Source: Heligmosomoides polygyrus polygyrus (lineage: Eukaryota > Nematoda > Chromadorea > Rhabditida > Heligmosomidae). Taken from it: a stretch of 64,000 nt of DNA. Positions 1 to 11,269 of the stretch are shown here, in pieces. The notes beneath the pieces were generated by a model. It had not been told where the DNA came from, did not search any database, and saw only the letters and a list, made by a program, of their open reading frames with translations. The position numbers were made by a program, and so were the translations under genes. The stretch is from assembly GCA_947396885.1 (NCBI GenBank), contig OX377206.1:7144658-7208657 (forward strand), read 5' to 3'. Position 1 is the first letter of the stretch; every line of letters starts with the position of its first letter.

Positions 1-1760
1 CCTTTTCGAAGACTCTCGTTCTCGTAGTGAAAAATTAAGGAAAAATTCTCGTAAGGAAAGAAGTCAGAGGTGGCCTTATTTGTTGAAGGATCAGATGGTG
101 GAGTACATACTAGGTTTTCTTTCTTTTTTTATGCACGTAGGCGGCTTAGCCAAATATTTTTGATACCTTGAAACATTGGCTAAAAAATTCACCTAGTTCC
201 TTGGACGTTGTTTATTCTGGGCAGGACTTTCTGTCATTTTGAGGACTTATTTTTCTAGTTCGAAATCCAATAGGTCATTGTTTAGCCATTGACTGTTTAG
301 ATAAAATCTTTCTAAGAATTTTTGAACGGATTCGATCATTGCATTTTCTAGATTTAAGCCGTGGAGTTTTATGACACCAAAACCGGCTTTTTAACGAAAA
401 ATAGACAAAACTCTTCAATTAGAAGACATCTCAAGCATTTTACACATACTAAGCATCACTTTCCCAGCGTAAGGGCGTCAGATGCGTCCATCATCTCATG
501 AAGTGTAAAACTTACTGAAAGACGGGAACATTCAGAGCACAGAAGCGCGGCGGATCCGACCATCGGTCCGACCTAATGGAGCGAGTTCGTTCAAGCAGAG
601 ATCGCATGTGACGAGTCGGCACGGATTTAAAATGAAAGCCGTACGTCGACGCGTCATAGGACGATTTCAAGCCGGTCATTTGAAGGGCTTCTAGCGGATG
701 ATTTTTGTACCCTGGAGTTTTACTAAACTTCCTCAGCAGTAGTTCAGGTCATGCAGCAGGACTTCGGACATTTCATGAACTCACGCATTGTAGCAGTAGT
801 AGCTTAAATCTTGAACCTGGTACAAGGAGGATTCAGAAAAGGGGCAATAGATTATTGGGTGCAGATTAAATATGATACAAAAATGAGTGAGAGATGCATT
901 CGAGGCGCTTGCGAGTTAATCACGGACATACATTTATACTCTGACGTGAACTAGATATGAGGACTTGACATTCTGAAATAAAGGCAAGTGACGTCATTGA
1001 CTGCCACTGCCAAGAACTCGAGCGACTTCATCGTGGATGACCAGGCAGTTCATTGGTCTGAAGTTCGCCTTCAACGGATGTAAGAGGTGAAACTGACGCT
1101 TGGAGTAGCGGCAGCTTACAGGTTGTATGCCGCTGAAGCGGCTCCGCCTCTCTTCATCCCTCGCTGTTCCGATGACTTCAAATCGCTGATGAGCAGCGTG
1201 CAGAAGCGTACGTGGATCATGCTCTGGGATCTGAAACGATGCCGGAGAAGGGAGAGCCGAACCGAATCAGGAGGCGGTTGTTTTCATCTTCCTCCAGAAG
1301 CCCCTCCCAGAACAATTTCCTGCCTGACACTGGAATGGGATTCACATGCCGACGAGTTCGAGGAATGCACTAGGTCATGCTTCTTCACACAACAGCGCTT
1401 GACAGACAATGAATTGGAGCTTTGAAAAAAGGAGCTGAATAAGAAGTTCGTAGGTAAGAAGTCGATTTCGGTCGCTTCCAGACGGGTGCGACCCACCCAC
1501 TCTACCAAATGTGGCGGATACATAATTTACCACGGTCGTCAGTCCTAAAACCTGAACATGCTGCTAGAATTCTTACAGTTTGATACGCAGGTTTGACATG
1601 ATGAACCACGTTTGCATCGAATCGGCCTAATCTTTCAACACTTAAGTCGTTTCCAAAAGCTTGAAAGCTCTTCGAAACCTGCAAAGTCAGAAAATTTCAG
1701 TGAAATTCCAAAAGTAAAAAATAAAAAGGTAGAGGAAGACGTTATTCTATTCGTTATTCT
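1..1760. other. No recognisable gene or repeat
   Basis: I see no family, terminal repeat or convincing splice pattern here. A plus-strand open frame at 1087-1425 ends in an acidic stretch (DNELEL) and the same region is open on the minus strand at 1284-1523. Neither has a recognisable domain, so I do not call a gene. Confidence 0.5.
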
Positions 1761-1770
1761 CTCCTAGGAT

Positions 1771-1994
1771 ACACCATGCACTCTAATTCTACAGGATATC
1801 GTGGAGACAACTTAAACGGTGTCTTCCGGTGGTTAGTCGACCGGCCAGTCCCTCCAAGGGAAGCGTGGTACCGATTCAGTGGACCGAAAGGTGTAGAGGA
1901 CTTGAATAGCCTGGACGGGGTACGTACCAATTACGTCGAAGTAGAGCACACGCGACAGCCTGTGCATCCTCCGACTGCGCTACCTACGCATCCT
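1771..1994 (-). repeat. SINE-A, degenerate copy
   Basis: Antisense copy of the commonest repeat in the window. The diagnostic parts are a 3' block resembling CATGCACTCTAATTCTAC...GATATCGTGGAG at the low-coordinate end and a tRNA-like head (CGACTGCGCTACCTACGC) at the high end. It has many substitutions and is old. Confidence 0.6.
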
Positions 1995-2274
1995 ATGAAC
2001 CAAGCCTTATGAAACTAATTGAGAAATTAGTGGTCGGCGCTGACCGGTAATTCCAGACCGAATCATTTCCTCGTAAGTACTATTGTTGAAAACAAATATC
2101 ATTTTGATTCAGCCAAAAGATTTGAAAAAGAATGCTTTACATTTAGATTTAATAGGAAATCAACCCATCAGATGAGAGTGCAGAAACGTATTCTTAAAGC
2201 TTTCAGCTTAGTCGATTTCATGCCGATATGACGTGTGAGTGCTGGTAGTGATCACGAGGATATCCTAATTGTTC

Positions 2275-2405
2275 CATTCAAGCAGTGCTAGTGGTGTAAT
2301 GAACCAGCATTCTGCCCGGAAAGTACTAGAGAAGGTGGAAGTTCGGGTTCTGTCTGGCGCAAAAGTTTGGACCGCAGCTAATAACCCTCGTAACATTGTA
2401 GAACC
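2275..2405 (+). repeat. SINE-B, degenerate tRNA-like copy
   Basis: Contains GTGGTGTAATG near the start and a B-box-like AGTTCGGGTTCTGTCTGGCG, followed by the family's tail resembling TTTTGATCGCAACAAAACATCG. Compare the better copy at 43763-43895. Confidence 0.5.
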
Positions 2406-2471
2406 TCAATTTCGAATGCGTTTTATATAGGGAGCGAACCTAGAGCATAAATCCATAGCCTAAGTTGATAA

Positions 2472-2584
2472 TGCGTAGGTGAAGCGCAGACGGAGGAGGC
2501 GCCGAGTGTCGCGCGCACCCGATTGCAGGTTCTTGGTTCGAGGTTTCAGCCCAAGTCAAACAAGCCTTCCTTCCGGGGTCTGCC
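2472..2584 (+). repeat. SINE-A, 5' fragment
   Basis: tRNA-like head (AGCGCAGACGGAGGAGGCG) and B-box region only; homology stops soon after the CAAGCCTTCC block. Another SINE-A starts 90 bp further on in the same orientation. Confidence 0.65.
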
Positions 2585-2671
2585 ATCTGAAGCTATTCAT
2601 TTTGACAACAGTTTTTAAAAATGAGTAATATAAGCTAGATACGACGTTAGATCTCAATATATAAAGTTTGA

Positions 2672-2974
2672 GCGCGTGTAGCGCAGTAGGAGGAGGTGCC
2701 GGCTGTAGCGTGCAATCGATACCAGGTTCTTGGTTCGGATTTCCCGCCCAAACAAACAAAGGCTTTTATCCTTTTGGGCTGGATGAATTGGTACCAGACT
2801 TGTCTGGGATGGACAAAGCGCTGACCTGTTCATCGGTTGGCCATCGCAAGTCACTGTAATGCCAAATACGCATTCGAAGCGACCTCGAAGACGCCCCGTA
2901 GAAGTAGAATGCGTGGCGCATCCCAAAAAAGGACTAACCTAAGCAACGCCGTCCTTTATTCTTCATCCTTTAAG
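2672..2974 (+). repeat. SINE-A, near full-length
   Basis: About 300 bp with all parts in order: tRNA-like head with an A-box-like GTAGCGCAGTAGGAG, a B-box-like GGTTCTTGGTTCGGATTTCC, a middle block ending GGTACCAGACTTGTCTGGGA, then the block with AAGTAGAATGCGTGGCGCAT, and a tail CGCCGTCCTTTATTCTTCAT. Architecture is that of a tRNA-derived SINE transcribed by RNA polymerase III; the small open frames across it are not genes. Confidence 0.8.
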
Positions 2975-3354
2975 TGCTAATGTCAGTCGTGTTCCATAAC
3001 ATACAGAATAAGAAGAATGGGTTAGAAACAACCTTCTACAATGACAGCTGCCTGTTGACCACATGCAACATATGCTTCAGTGACCGTTTGGGAAAATTAC
3101 TCGGTGACTAGAAAAATGTGCTTTTAATCATATAGCAAGCACACGCAACAGAACAATCGACATATAGCTAACTATATGTAGCTAAGAATTGTAGTCCTCC
3201 ACAGCGTTCTAATGTATCCACGTAATTGTTGTTGATTTCGGATCTGTTTTTCTAGCCTATCGTCACCTACGAAACCTTTACAGCTGAGTGTTCTCGCTGT
3301 GAATTTTAGAAAATTTGACTGGATGAAGGCGCTGAATTTCCAACGAGTCTATCT

Positions 3355-3650
3355 AGGATAATAGGATAAAGGACGGCGTTACTCAATCCCTTTTGGGATG
3401 CGCCAGCGTATTCTACTTCTACGGGATGTCGTGGAGGCGATTTGAATACGTATTTGGCCATACAATGACTTGCTTGTGGCCAGCCGATAAACAAGTCAGC
3501 GCTTTATCCTTCCCAGACAAGTCTGGTTCCAGTTCAACGACCCCGGAGGGATGGAAGGCTTGGTTGGCGTGGGCGGGAAATCCGAACCAGGAACCTGGTA
3601 TCGGATGCACGCGACAGTCGGCTCCTCCTCCGACTGCGCTACACGCGCCC
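3355..3650 (-). repeat. SINE-A, full-length, antisense
   Basis: Starts (plus-strand view) with AGGATAAAGGACGGCGTTAC, the reverse of the SINE tail, and ends with the reverse of the tRNA-like head (CCTCCGACTGCGCTACACGC). It is one of the best-preserved copies. Open frames on both strands here are SINE shadows. Confidence 0.85.
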
Positions 3651-4489
3651 TCTTTGTATTGTTCCAATTTTAGTATATGTTCAGGAATGAACAAGTCTAT
3701 CTAAGTGCCTCATAATATCGCCTATCTTCTACGAGCAAAACAACTACATAAAGGGCAAATTAAGTGAAGTGTGTTTGGGTTCATCAGGAAGAAAACCCAA
3801 GCGAGCACATGATCAGACGAAGCTCTAGCCCGCTTAGGCTAGTACGTTTGAACTAAATGGCTTGCAGTTTCCAGGCGAGAGTACACTCACGGATTATTTT
3901 CGTCTCTTAGATGGCTGCTGAGAAGTGACGTGAGATTATTCCAAGTTTTCAAGCTCTTACGCGCGTGTATGCGTGGGTGCGCGTGTCTGGGAACTTCAGG
4001 ATATTCGCTTATTTACAAAAGTGTTTTGAAGGCGGTGATTCTCGTCGAGTTGTCGCGTCTGCTTCAGCTAACGTCGTTGTAGACACTCCAAATCCTTGCG
4101 AGAATCGCCATCCCAACAAGACTCCAGACCGGAGACAAAGCTCACAAATCGCATTTGAGCGCATTACGCAGAGAAATACAGAGAATGATGGATGGAAATT
4201 ATCGAACGGTGTTGTTCACCAGGTACTTATGATTGGCACAAAAGTTTTCCTCCACATAGAGTTTCAGCCTGTTAAAAGATTTTTTTTTGAAAAATGTTCT
4301 GGAATCCTTTATCCAAGGCTTTTATAAAGCTTGATCAGTAGTCTAATCCCAATAAAATTACCCTTTTCACATCAATTTATCCCTTTCCAAGTCAAGATGA
4401 GCGCTTTTCAGGTACAATTGGTCCCTTTTCAAAACCAACTGAATACAAAACGCCGATACGTCTCGAGGATATCACGGATGTGACGTGCC

Positions 4490-4605
4490 GACAAACAACG
4501 TAGGTGGTGTAAAGCGTAGTGTCGAGGTCTGGAAAGCAGAAGGTGCGGGTTCGAGTCTTGCCTGGTGCAGGAGTTTTGATCGCATCAAATCAACCTGTAA
4601 CAACC
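4490..4605 (+). repeat. SINE-B copy
   Basis: tRNA-like: GTAGGTGGTGTAAAGCGTAG, then B box AAGGTGCGGGTTCGAGTCTT and CCTGGTGCAGGAGTTTTGAT. The T-arm-like part is well kept but the anticodon arm does not fold, so it is not a tRNA gene. Confidence 0.65.
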
Positions 4606-5269
4606 TATAGACTCTATATCAGTAGCTCCAGGAAACTCCAAAATGTGTTAGAAGCAAGCTTTTTAAATCAAGCTGGCCACTTCTGGTTTTAAGCAGAACA
4701 TCTTCCTATTCAAAATGAAGGTCTTTCAAATTAATGACTATAGACTTGCTTCGAAAAGGTTGAAATAAAATGTTCTGTTGTGAAAAGTTGATGCCACCTT
4801 CTGCTTGAAACTTTATAAATGACCTGCTTCAACAAAAATTATACTGTGGTTGAAATGTTGAGAAATGACATCCACAAAGAATCGATAATTTGATCAATAT
4901 TGATTGATGGCGATCAAAACATCAAAAGCGAACTTCAGATTCAGTGGTCTCAATTACCCCCACGGCTAAGGTTTTTAGTGAACATGATTCCAAACCTATT
5001 TTGGAGTGCAGGTGAACAGCAAGGTGTGAGCGCATTAAAGCAAAAGTTCAACTATAGGAAGTCGAGATGTTCTTTTGCGTAGCAGAAACTCATTTTGCCT
5101 GAAGTTACGCACTAATCACTTAAACAATAGAAACATTTAGGGAAAGCACGCATATTTTCGACAGTTTGGAGTGACTAGCATTTGCACTATCAATTAAATG
5201 AAAATAGCGACCACCTAGACGAGTGCATGGTGCGATCTCTTCTTGTAACGAAAAAGATGGGCAACATGA

Positions 5270-5370
5270 ATGCGTGTTTGACCTACACAACAAGTTATGG
5301 TGGCCAGCCGATAGACAAATCAGAGTGTTGTCCTGCCCGGAAAAATCAGGAACCAACTCACGAACATCGG
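5270..5370 (-). repeat. SINE-A, internal fragment
   Basis: Retains only the middle block (GGTGGCCAGCCGATAGACAA to the CCCGGAAAAATC region), antisense. Both ends are missing. Confidence 0.5.
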
Positions 5371-5399
5371 AGAGATAGTACCGCTTAGGAAATCCGGAA

Positions 5400-6335
5400 C
5401 AAGATCATGAAAACAAGATCATGGTAAAGTGGAGGAAAACCCATGGATTCTGCGCCTGTCCATCGCTACAAGTGGTATTGGACGAGTTGCTCTGATGGGC
5501 GTAGGAAATTGAACGACCGTGAGCGGGACGACATGTGACAAATGCGTCAATCCTCTGCGCGGACTTGGTATGCGTCAGTGTGCAGTGCGCTGGCGCATAT
5601 CAAGCCAACCAAGCTTGAAGTATAAAACAAGGTGTCGCGGATTTATTGTCACTAAGTAGGACAGCTAGAAATGACACGGTGCACTCTTCATCACATGAAG
5701 ACGTACACTGAGGTCGTTGCTACGTAAACCCGTGAGAAGACACGCCTCTTATTTTCTTTTAAAGGTTTGATAAGAAATGGTCACAAAGTAGCTCGGGCGT
5801 GGAAGAATGATCGACCGTAGCAGCTAGTCTGTTATCCATTCTAAGTGGGACTCAAGGATAGACTGAAGGGGTGTCGGCCGTCTCAGCGCGGCTAATCGGC
5901 GATGCTCCGCCAGAAACGCTTCGCCGAAGTGGGTATTGGCGCTAAAATTGCGCCGAGTGGTTTATCTGTAAATAAAGATAGAAACAATAGATAGAGCGAT
6001 CGTCCTATGACGCCGGAGCAATTAGCGTAGATTGCGGCACGGATCTCAGAAAACCAGAAGACGCGCTTAGAAATCCATCTCATCGGCTGCAGAAGTCGAC
6101 ATTTTCCCAGCGTCTAAGAACGACTACTCCCTAGCCCTAGTCGTGGTTTTTCAGTGGCAAGCAGAGCAGAGAGCTACCGTTCGAAAAGAGCAACTCTGAC
6201 GTCTTCTGATCCCAGATTTTCTGAAGTTTAAACACCAAACTCCAGAGGACAAGGATGGTTACCGTTATGTCGGACCGAGGGTTTCCATCGTCTTCCTCCT
6301 CCAAATTTAGTTGATCATAGCTTTAACCAGAATTA
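5400..6335. other. No recognisable feature
   Basis: No repeat family seen elsewhere in the window, no terminal inverted repeats and no credible coding frame. The 63-codon minus-strand frame at 5892-6083 has no recognisable motif. Confidence 0.4.
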
Positions 6336-6339
6336 ATCT

Positions 6340-7110
6340 CTTCTATCTAGGCGAAAACTATTAAATTTGGCGCATATCTGTCTAAAATCGCTAGAAAAAT
6401 TTAACGGAATTTTCAACGGACTTTTTTTAGTAAATTTATCACTTTTCCCTAGTCTTCACCAATACTGTAGGCCTCTTCCTCGCGAAAAGGATTGCTGCTG
6501 AAAAATAAAAATCAGCAACAATATTTCAATGTTTCCATGCTATTTCCACATCTTTTATGGCACATTTGAATTTTTGGAAATTATGCATCGTGAGCCACCA
6601 AGCACGTCAAAGAATCCATAAAGATACTGGTCTGACCGTCACGTAAGATAGCCTATCCCACATGGCACTGCTTATCCTAAAACACTTTTGCTCGCCACCT
6701 GAAGCAGTCGCGAAGAAGAGAAGGTTTTCAGTCGGTGGACGTATTCTGAATGATTTTAGAAAAACGATAACTAAGTTTTTTGAAAGCTAGTTTTCTTGAA
6801 TTTTAAGACGTTGACGACCGTGTCACACCCTTTTGGCCATGTGGGACCCTGTGACACGATGTCGTGTCACAGTCCCGACTCTGCGAAAAAATCGATCGGT
6901 CCCACGTACAAGGTACGCAAAATCGTGGTCAACGTGTTAACTCTAATAGGCTTTTAGTTGCATTTTTATTAAATCTTTCTGTACTAGCGGGTTCGCGCCC
7001 GCATCGAGATTGCACATGCTCGTAGGACAGTCACACAAAACGGTATCGCAAAGAACTAAGATAGAGGGAAATCTCTGGATCTGCCTGGTCTAACTTACTC
7101 ACTCCACTAA
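6340..7110 (+). repeat. Ancient tandem duplication, unit 1
   Basis: Aligns throughout with 7200-8100. Shared landmarks in order: TTTAACG...ACGGACTTTTTTTAGTAA, CTTCACCAATACTGTAGGCC, CAGCAACAATATTTCAATGT, CACTTTTGCTCGCCACCTG, a GTGTCAC-rich palindrome near 6849-6870, and TGCATTTTTATTAAATC. No coding frame spans it. The units are clearly diverged, so the duplication is old. Confidence 0.7.
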
Positions 7111-7199
7111 GTGCCGTTTTCTTGAATAATAATTTCACTCCTTTTTAGGACAGCTAGAACCTTTGAACTATTTGTCTCCTCAAGGGGTGGGCTTTTACC

Positions 7200-8100
7200 A
7201 GCTAACGAATTAGCGAAATTACCGAACTAACGGTATTTTTCTTCAAAATCTGACCTAGCGAAAATTTTTACAAAGTGATCGGAACTTTTAACGAAGTTTT
7301 TTCTCAGTAAGTTCATCACATTTCCTCTTAGTCTTCACTAATATTGCAGGCTTCATCCTCCTTAGAACTGTTCCTGAAATCTAAATCAGCAAGGAAATTT
7401 AATGTTTTCGTGCTATTTTTCGTATCTTTATGTTGCATTTGAATTTTTTGGGAACTAGGAGCTAGTGAAGTTCCTTGCCAAACCACCAAGTATGTCAACG
7501 AATCCTAACCATAAAGTGCAGGTCTGTCTATTCCCATTTGGCTTTGCTTATCCTGGAGCACTTTTGCTCGCCACTTGGAACTGTCGAGAAGGAAAGAATG
7601 TTTTCAGCCGCTGAACGTATTTTAAATAATTAAAAAATGAGAAAAACGCTAATAACAAAAGTATTTGGAAGACTACTTTTTCTGAACGTTAACATTCTGA
7701 CAACCGTGTCACACTCTTTCGGTTGTGTGCGACTGTGTGACACGATATCGTGTCACACTCTGCAAAAGAAGACTTGTCCCATTTACCAGGCAAGCGAGAA
7801 TCGTCAACGTTGTTAACGTTTCACTCATAAGCTTTTAAATGCACTTTTATTAATTCCTTCTGTGCTTAGTAACTAGTTGTGGCCGTATGCTCATACCTCC
7901 CCCCCCCCCGTTGGGGGCCCAATCCAATCAATCAGCGTGTCCAACCAATCTCCAGTCCCGCATTGGGGAAGGAAGGCTCGTGGACAGGAGCATATGGCGG
8001 CCACTAGTGTCCGCATCCGGATTGTACATGCCAGTCACACAAAACGGTTTCGCAACGATCTAAGAAAGGGTGGGAATTCCGGGACGCGTCTGATCTACCT
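7200..8100 (+). repeat. Ancient tandem duplication, unit 2
   Basis: Second unit of the pair with 6340-7110. It carries a perfect palindrome at 7735-7758 and, near 7900, a C10 run followed by G5 that interrupts homology with unit 1. Confidence 0.7.
7735..7758. repeat. Perfect 24-bp palindrome
   Basis: Half-site GTGTGACACGAT followed directly by its reverse complement. Unit 1 has the same structure at about 6849-6872 with one broken central pair (GACACGAT/GTCGTGTC). Further GTGTCACAC half-sites lie 30 bp upstream in both units. Confidence 0.85.
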
Positions 8101-8716
8101 TACACTTTAAGATGCCCTGCTTGTTCGATGAGGGCACCATCCCACCAAGTAGCGTTCATTGAATGATAATTCCGTAGCTGTTCTTAGTCCTCACTCTGAT
8201 GATGCTGAAAGCTGGTTAATCTTGCTGTCCACACTTTGTTCAAGGTGAACTGTTAATGTTGCATTGTAGTGTTACACTCCAGTCGTTAAACTGTAGTTGT
8301 TGACCTGTTAATATTGGAACATAAAAGTTTTCTCTGTTTTTTTTTAATTGAAATAATATTTTGCAACAACGTAATTGTATTTTTCAAACGAAGTTAATAA
8401 TTTAAAGAAAATTTAGTGAAAATTTAAGAAAGAATTTGTTAACAAAAATGTAACGAACAGAAATTTTTGTGCAGCTCTGGTCTCCTCCTATGAAGCGATG
8501 AGACCAGCACTTGACAGTGCTGCTGGAAGTGGTGTGTTCTCCCAGTGCGCTGTTTGTGTCTCAAACTGTCGCCTTCGCTCCAGTGTCACGACGTCATTCA
8601 TAGAAGACGGTGGATGGCTCGCAGGTGCTCTCGTGGAACTGATATTGAAGTTAAGGAATGCAAAGTGGCTATATGTATGGGCACATACATAGTAGTTTCG
8701 AAAATGATCTACGACT

Positions 8717-8762
8717 ACCATATGGTGCGTAGATCATGACCATATGGTACGTAGATCATGAA
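8717..8762 (+). repeat. Short tandem repeat, two units
   Basis: Two adjacent units of about 21-23 bp, each reading CATATGGTNCGTAGATCATG; each unit contains the NdeI-like palindrome CATATG. Confidence 0.75.
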
Positions 8763-8769
8763 GAATAGC

Positions 8770-9335
8770 AATTTCTGAAACGCTAACAAAATCGGTCTAA
8801 GACAGTCTGGCCAACGTAAGTTTATGTGCTTTTAAAAGCAAAGGTACATGAAAACGGTAAAATCTCGGCTCGACCCGGTGCAATTCAAAAAGCGGACCGT
8901 GGCGTCTTCTGAATGCGGGAGAGATACGGAATGGCAATCTGCTGTCACTGTGCCAGCGAAGAGTGACGTCTATTCGGCTACATCGTCTTCTGGATGCAGT
9001 TGTGGCATTCAGCAATGTTGATGAGGCCAGCATCCCTAATTGCGGTTTCTGGATACCAATTTGTGTATGTACGCGCTGGAGGAGCATGTGTGCATGGATT
9101 TGTACATGTAACATGTGGACGATATGGTACACAAGAACCAACCTCGATGGGGGAGTAGGAAGGACGTCTACGAATGTACTCCGGTCTTTTATCCATCGGA
9201 CGCCACGCTAAGCCTTCTGATGACGATTATGACTTAGGATGCAATCAAAAAGCACTTCTCCGAATAACGACGGTCCGCCACGGAAAAGCCGCCTTGCAAA
9301 CCGAGACTGGAATCAGCAAAAAACCCTGGAGGATT
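8770..9335. other. Unrecognised sequence
   Basis: Several overlapping short frames on both strands (8797-9141 minus, 8963-9211 plus) but no domain, splice pattern or repeat I recognise. Confidence 0.35.
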
Positions 9336-9339
9336 CTTC

Positions 9340-9665
9340 TAACAAGGAAACTACTGCCTCAACGGTACACAGGAGCGGCAAGAACGAACACCATAGGGAG
9401 AATCTCCATCCTCCAAATAGTAACAAAACATGTTTTGTTGTTGCCGAGTCCTTGAGGCAAACGAGTGAAAGGCGCTGAAACTTTCATGTGGTTAACAGCA
9501 GTTAGCGGTCCTCTGGGTCGAGCTCACCAATCAGGGCACAGCACTGTCATTCTGGGTTGGATGGCGCAGTGGCAGAGATTCTGCTTCACGTGCGAAGCGT
9601 CCGGAGTACGGTTCCCGCACCACGCAAGGGTTTTGCATTTTTACCCTAGTATCGATTTTTCATAG
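9340..9665 (+). repeat. SINE-C copy with tRNA-like 3' part
   Basis: Shares about 320 bp with 20585-20880: AACGAACACCATAGGGAGAA, TCCATCCTCCAAATAG, ACAAAACATG, CCTTGAGGCAAACGAGTGAA, then a tRNA-like module (GATGGCGCAGTGGCAGAGAT ... TACGGTTCCCGC) and CCCTAGTATCGATTTTTCAT. Unlike SINE-A, the tRNA-like module lies downstream in the repeat. Confidence 0.65.
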
Positions 9666-9902
9666 AGGATCGAGATCTGCATGTCTTTTTGGAAACTGCT
9701 GCATCTCAAACAACTATTGTATGCGCGAAAGTGCTCACCCTGATACCACCCCAGCATAATTAGGATTTTGCTCTTGCCTTTATGTACAGGAGGCACATTA
9801 ACTGATTTTTGCAAAGGCGAATGGGGTGGGGGAAGGAGCTCTGGAATCTGCTGGATTTTGACGCAGATACGCTACGCTAGAGCTCACGACAGCTCATGAT
9901 CG

Positions 9903-10180
9903 GCGTGTGATAGCGCAGTCGGATGAGGCGCCTGATGACGCATGCGCTTCGACTCAAGGCTCAAGGCGCTTAATTCGGATTTTCCACCTAGGCCAACTAT
10001 GCTTTCCATCCGTGCGGGGTCGGTGAGTTGGAGCTAGACTTGTCTGCAAAAGGAGAAAACTAGACTTGACTTGACTATCGATCTGGCACCGAAAATCATT
10101 GTATAGCCCAAGTCCCGTACAGGTAGAATGCGTGGCGCATTCCAAACCAGAAATGGTTAACGTCGTCCTTTACCCTTACC
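9903..10180 (+). repeat. SINE-A copy
   Basis: tRNA-like head ATAGCGCAGTCGGATGAGGC, middle block with GACTTGTCTGCAAAAGG, terminal block AGGTAGAATGCGTGGCGCAT and tail GTCGTCCTTTACCCTTACC. The middle is shortened and diverged. Confidence 0.7.
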
Positions 10181-10970
10181 ATACATTCTATAGAGCTCTA
10201 GCATTATAGAAATTGATGTGCTTCATTAAGCTGTAAAATCAGGCGCAAAATCGTTGACTATTAGGCCTTCACCAGTTAAGAAGAAGAAGGCACCTCGAAT
10301 TCTGCCAGACGGGTATTGTTCCGGAAACGATCATTTTTCTGTTGATATCCGTAATATCGGCTTCTGCGCAGTTCTGCGTTCGATTTCGGGTGTTATTGTT
10401 GTTCCTTCTGGTAGTCGTTAGCATATGTGGATGCGATTTCGATGTCACGACACTTGAATAGGCTGAGGCTAATTAGAGCGGTCTGACGTACTAACTGTCC
10501 ACTAAACAAGGCTGTCTGAGTACGGGACGAATGATGTGCGCGTGAGTGTATGTGTGTGGTAGGGCGAAAAGATTGAAAAGAGCCGTCCGCTCAGGTGGAA
10601 GTTCGAGTGAAATCGGCTCGCGTCAGCCAGTTCAGGCGAAATCATCAGCGAGACCGAAAGGAACGAGAACTGACATCCTCTTAAATGCACCATCGTTAAA
10701 TGCATCAATCATTGAGATTTCGTCTTCGTTTAAGCAGACGCATGAGCATCCGCATGGCAATTTGAATACTTCAACCCTTTTCAATGCTATTCCCTTGCGT
10801 GGCTATGCCATCGTTGCAATTCTAGAAGACTCTAGAGTAAGTCTATAATTTCCACGTCGAATTGGGCACTCTTTTAAACAAATTTGATGCTTCTGAAATC
10901 AAAAGAAAAATCGGCATCAAAAGGACGTGTTCCGAATCAAAACAAGCTTCTTTCAGGATAAACTAAAGGA

Positions 10971-11262
10971 CAGAAGGATAAAGGACGGCATTGATCAATC
11001 CCTTTTGTGATGCGCTACACATTCTACTTCTTCGGGATATCATGGAGGTGATTTGAGTGCGTATTTGGTCATATAATGATTTGCGGTGGCCAGCCGATGA
11101 ACGAGTCAGGTCTGTCTGGGTAGATCACTGACTTGTCCACTGATTGACACCGCAAGTTTTTGTGTAGCCAAGTACGCATTCAAATCATCTCCACGAAGTA
11201 GAATGCGTAGCGTATCCCAAAAGATGTTGTATAACACCTTCCACTAATCTTATCCTTTATAG
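10971..11262. repeat. Inverted pair of SINE-A 3' halves
   Basis: An antisense 3' half (10971-11130, beginning AGGATAAAGGACGGCATTG) is followed immediately by a sense 3' half (11132-11262, ending GAATGCGTAGCGTATCCC and a CCTTTAT tail). Neither half has a tRNA-like head, so the two form a foldback. Confidence 0.7.
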
Positions 11263-11269
11263 AACATGA

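Noticed and set aside
1087..1425. 112-codon plus-strand frame with an acidic end, considered as an exon
   Set aside because: Start codon is not ATG, no clear splice sites or homology, and the opposite strand is open too.
3965..4327. 120-codon plus-strand open frame
   Set aside because: Composition shows no domain and no neighbouring exons; treated as chance.
6340..8100. CRISPR-like or regulatory array
   Set aside because: Only two long diverged units, no short regular repeats with spacers; a eukaryotic tandem duplication explains it.
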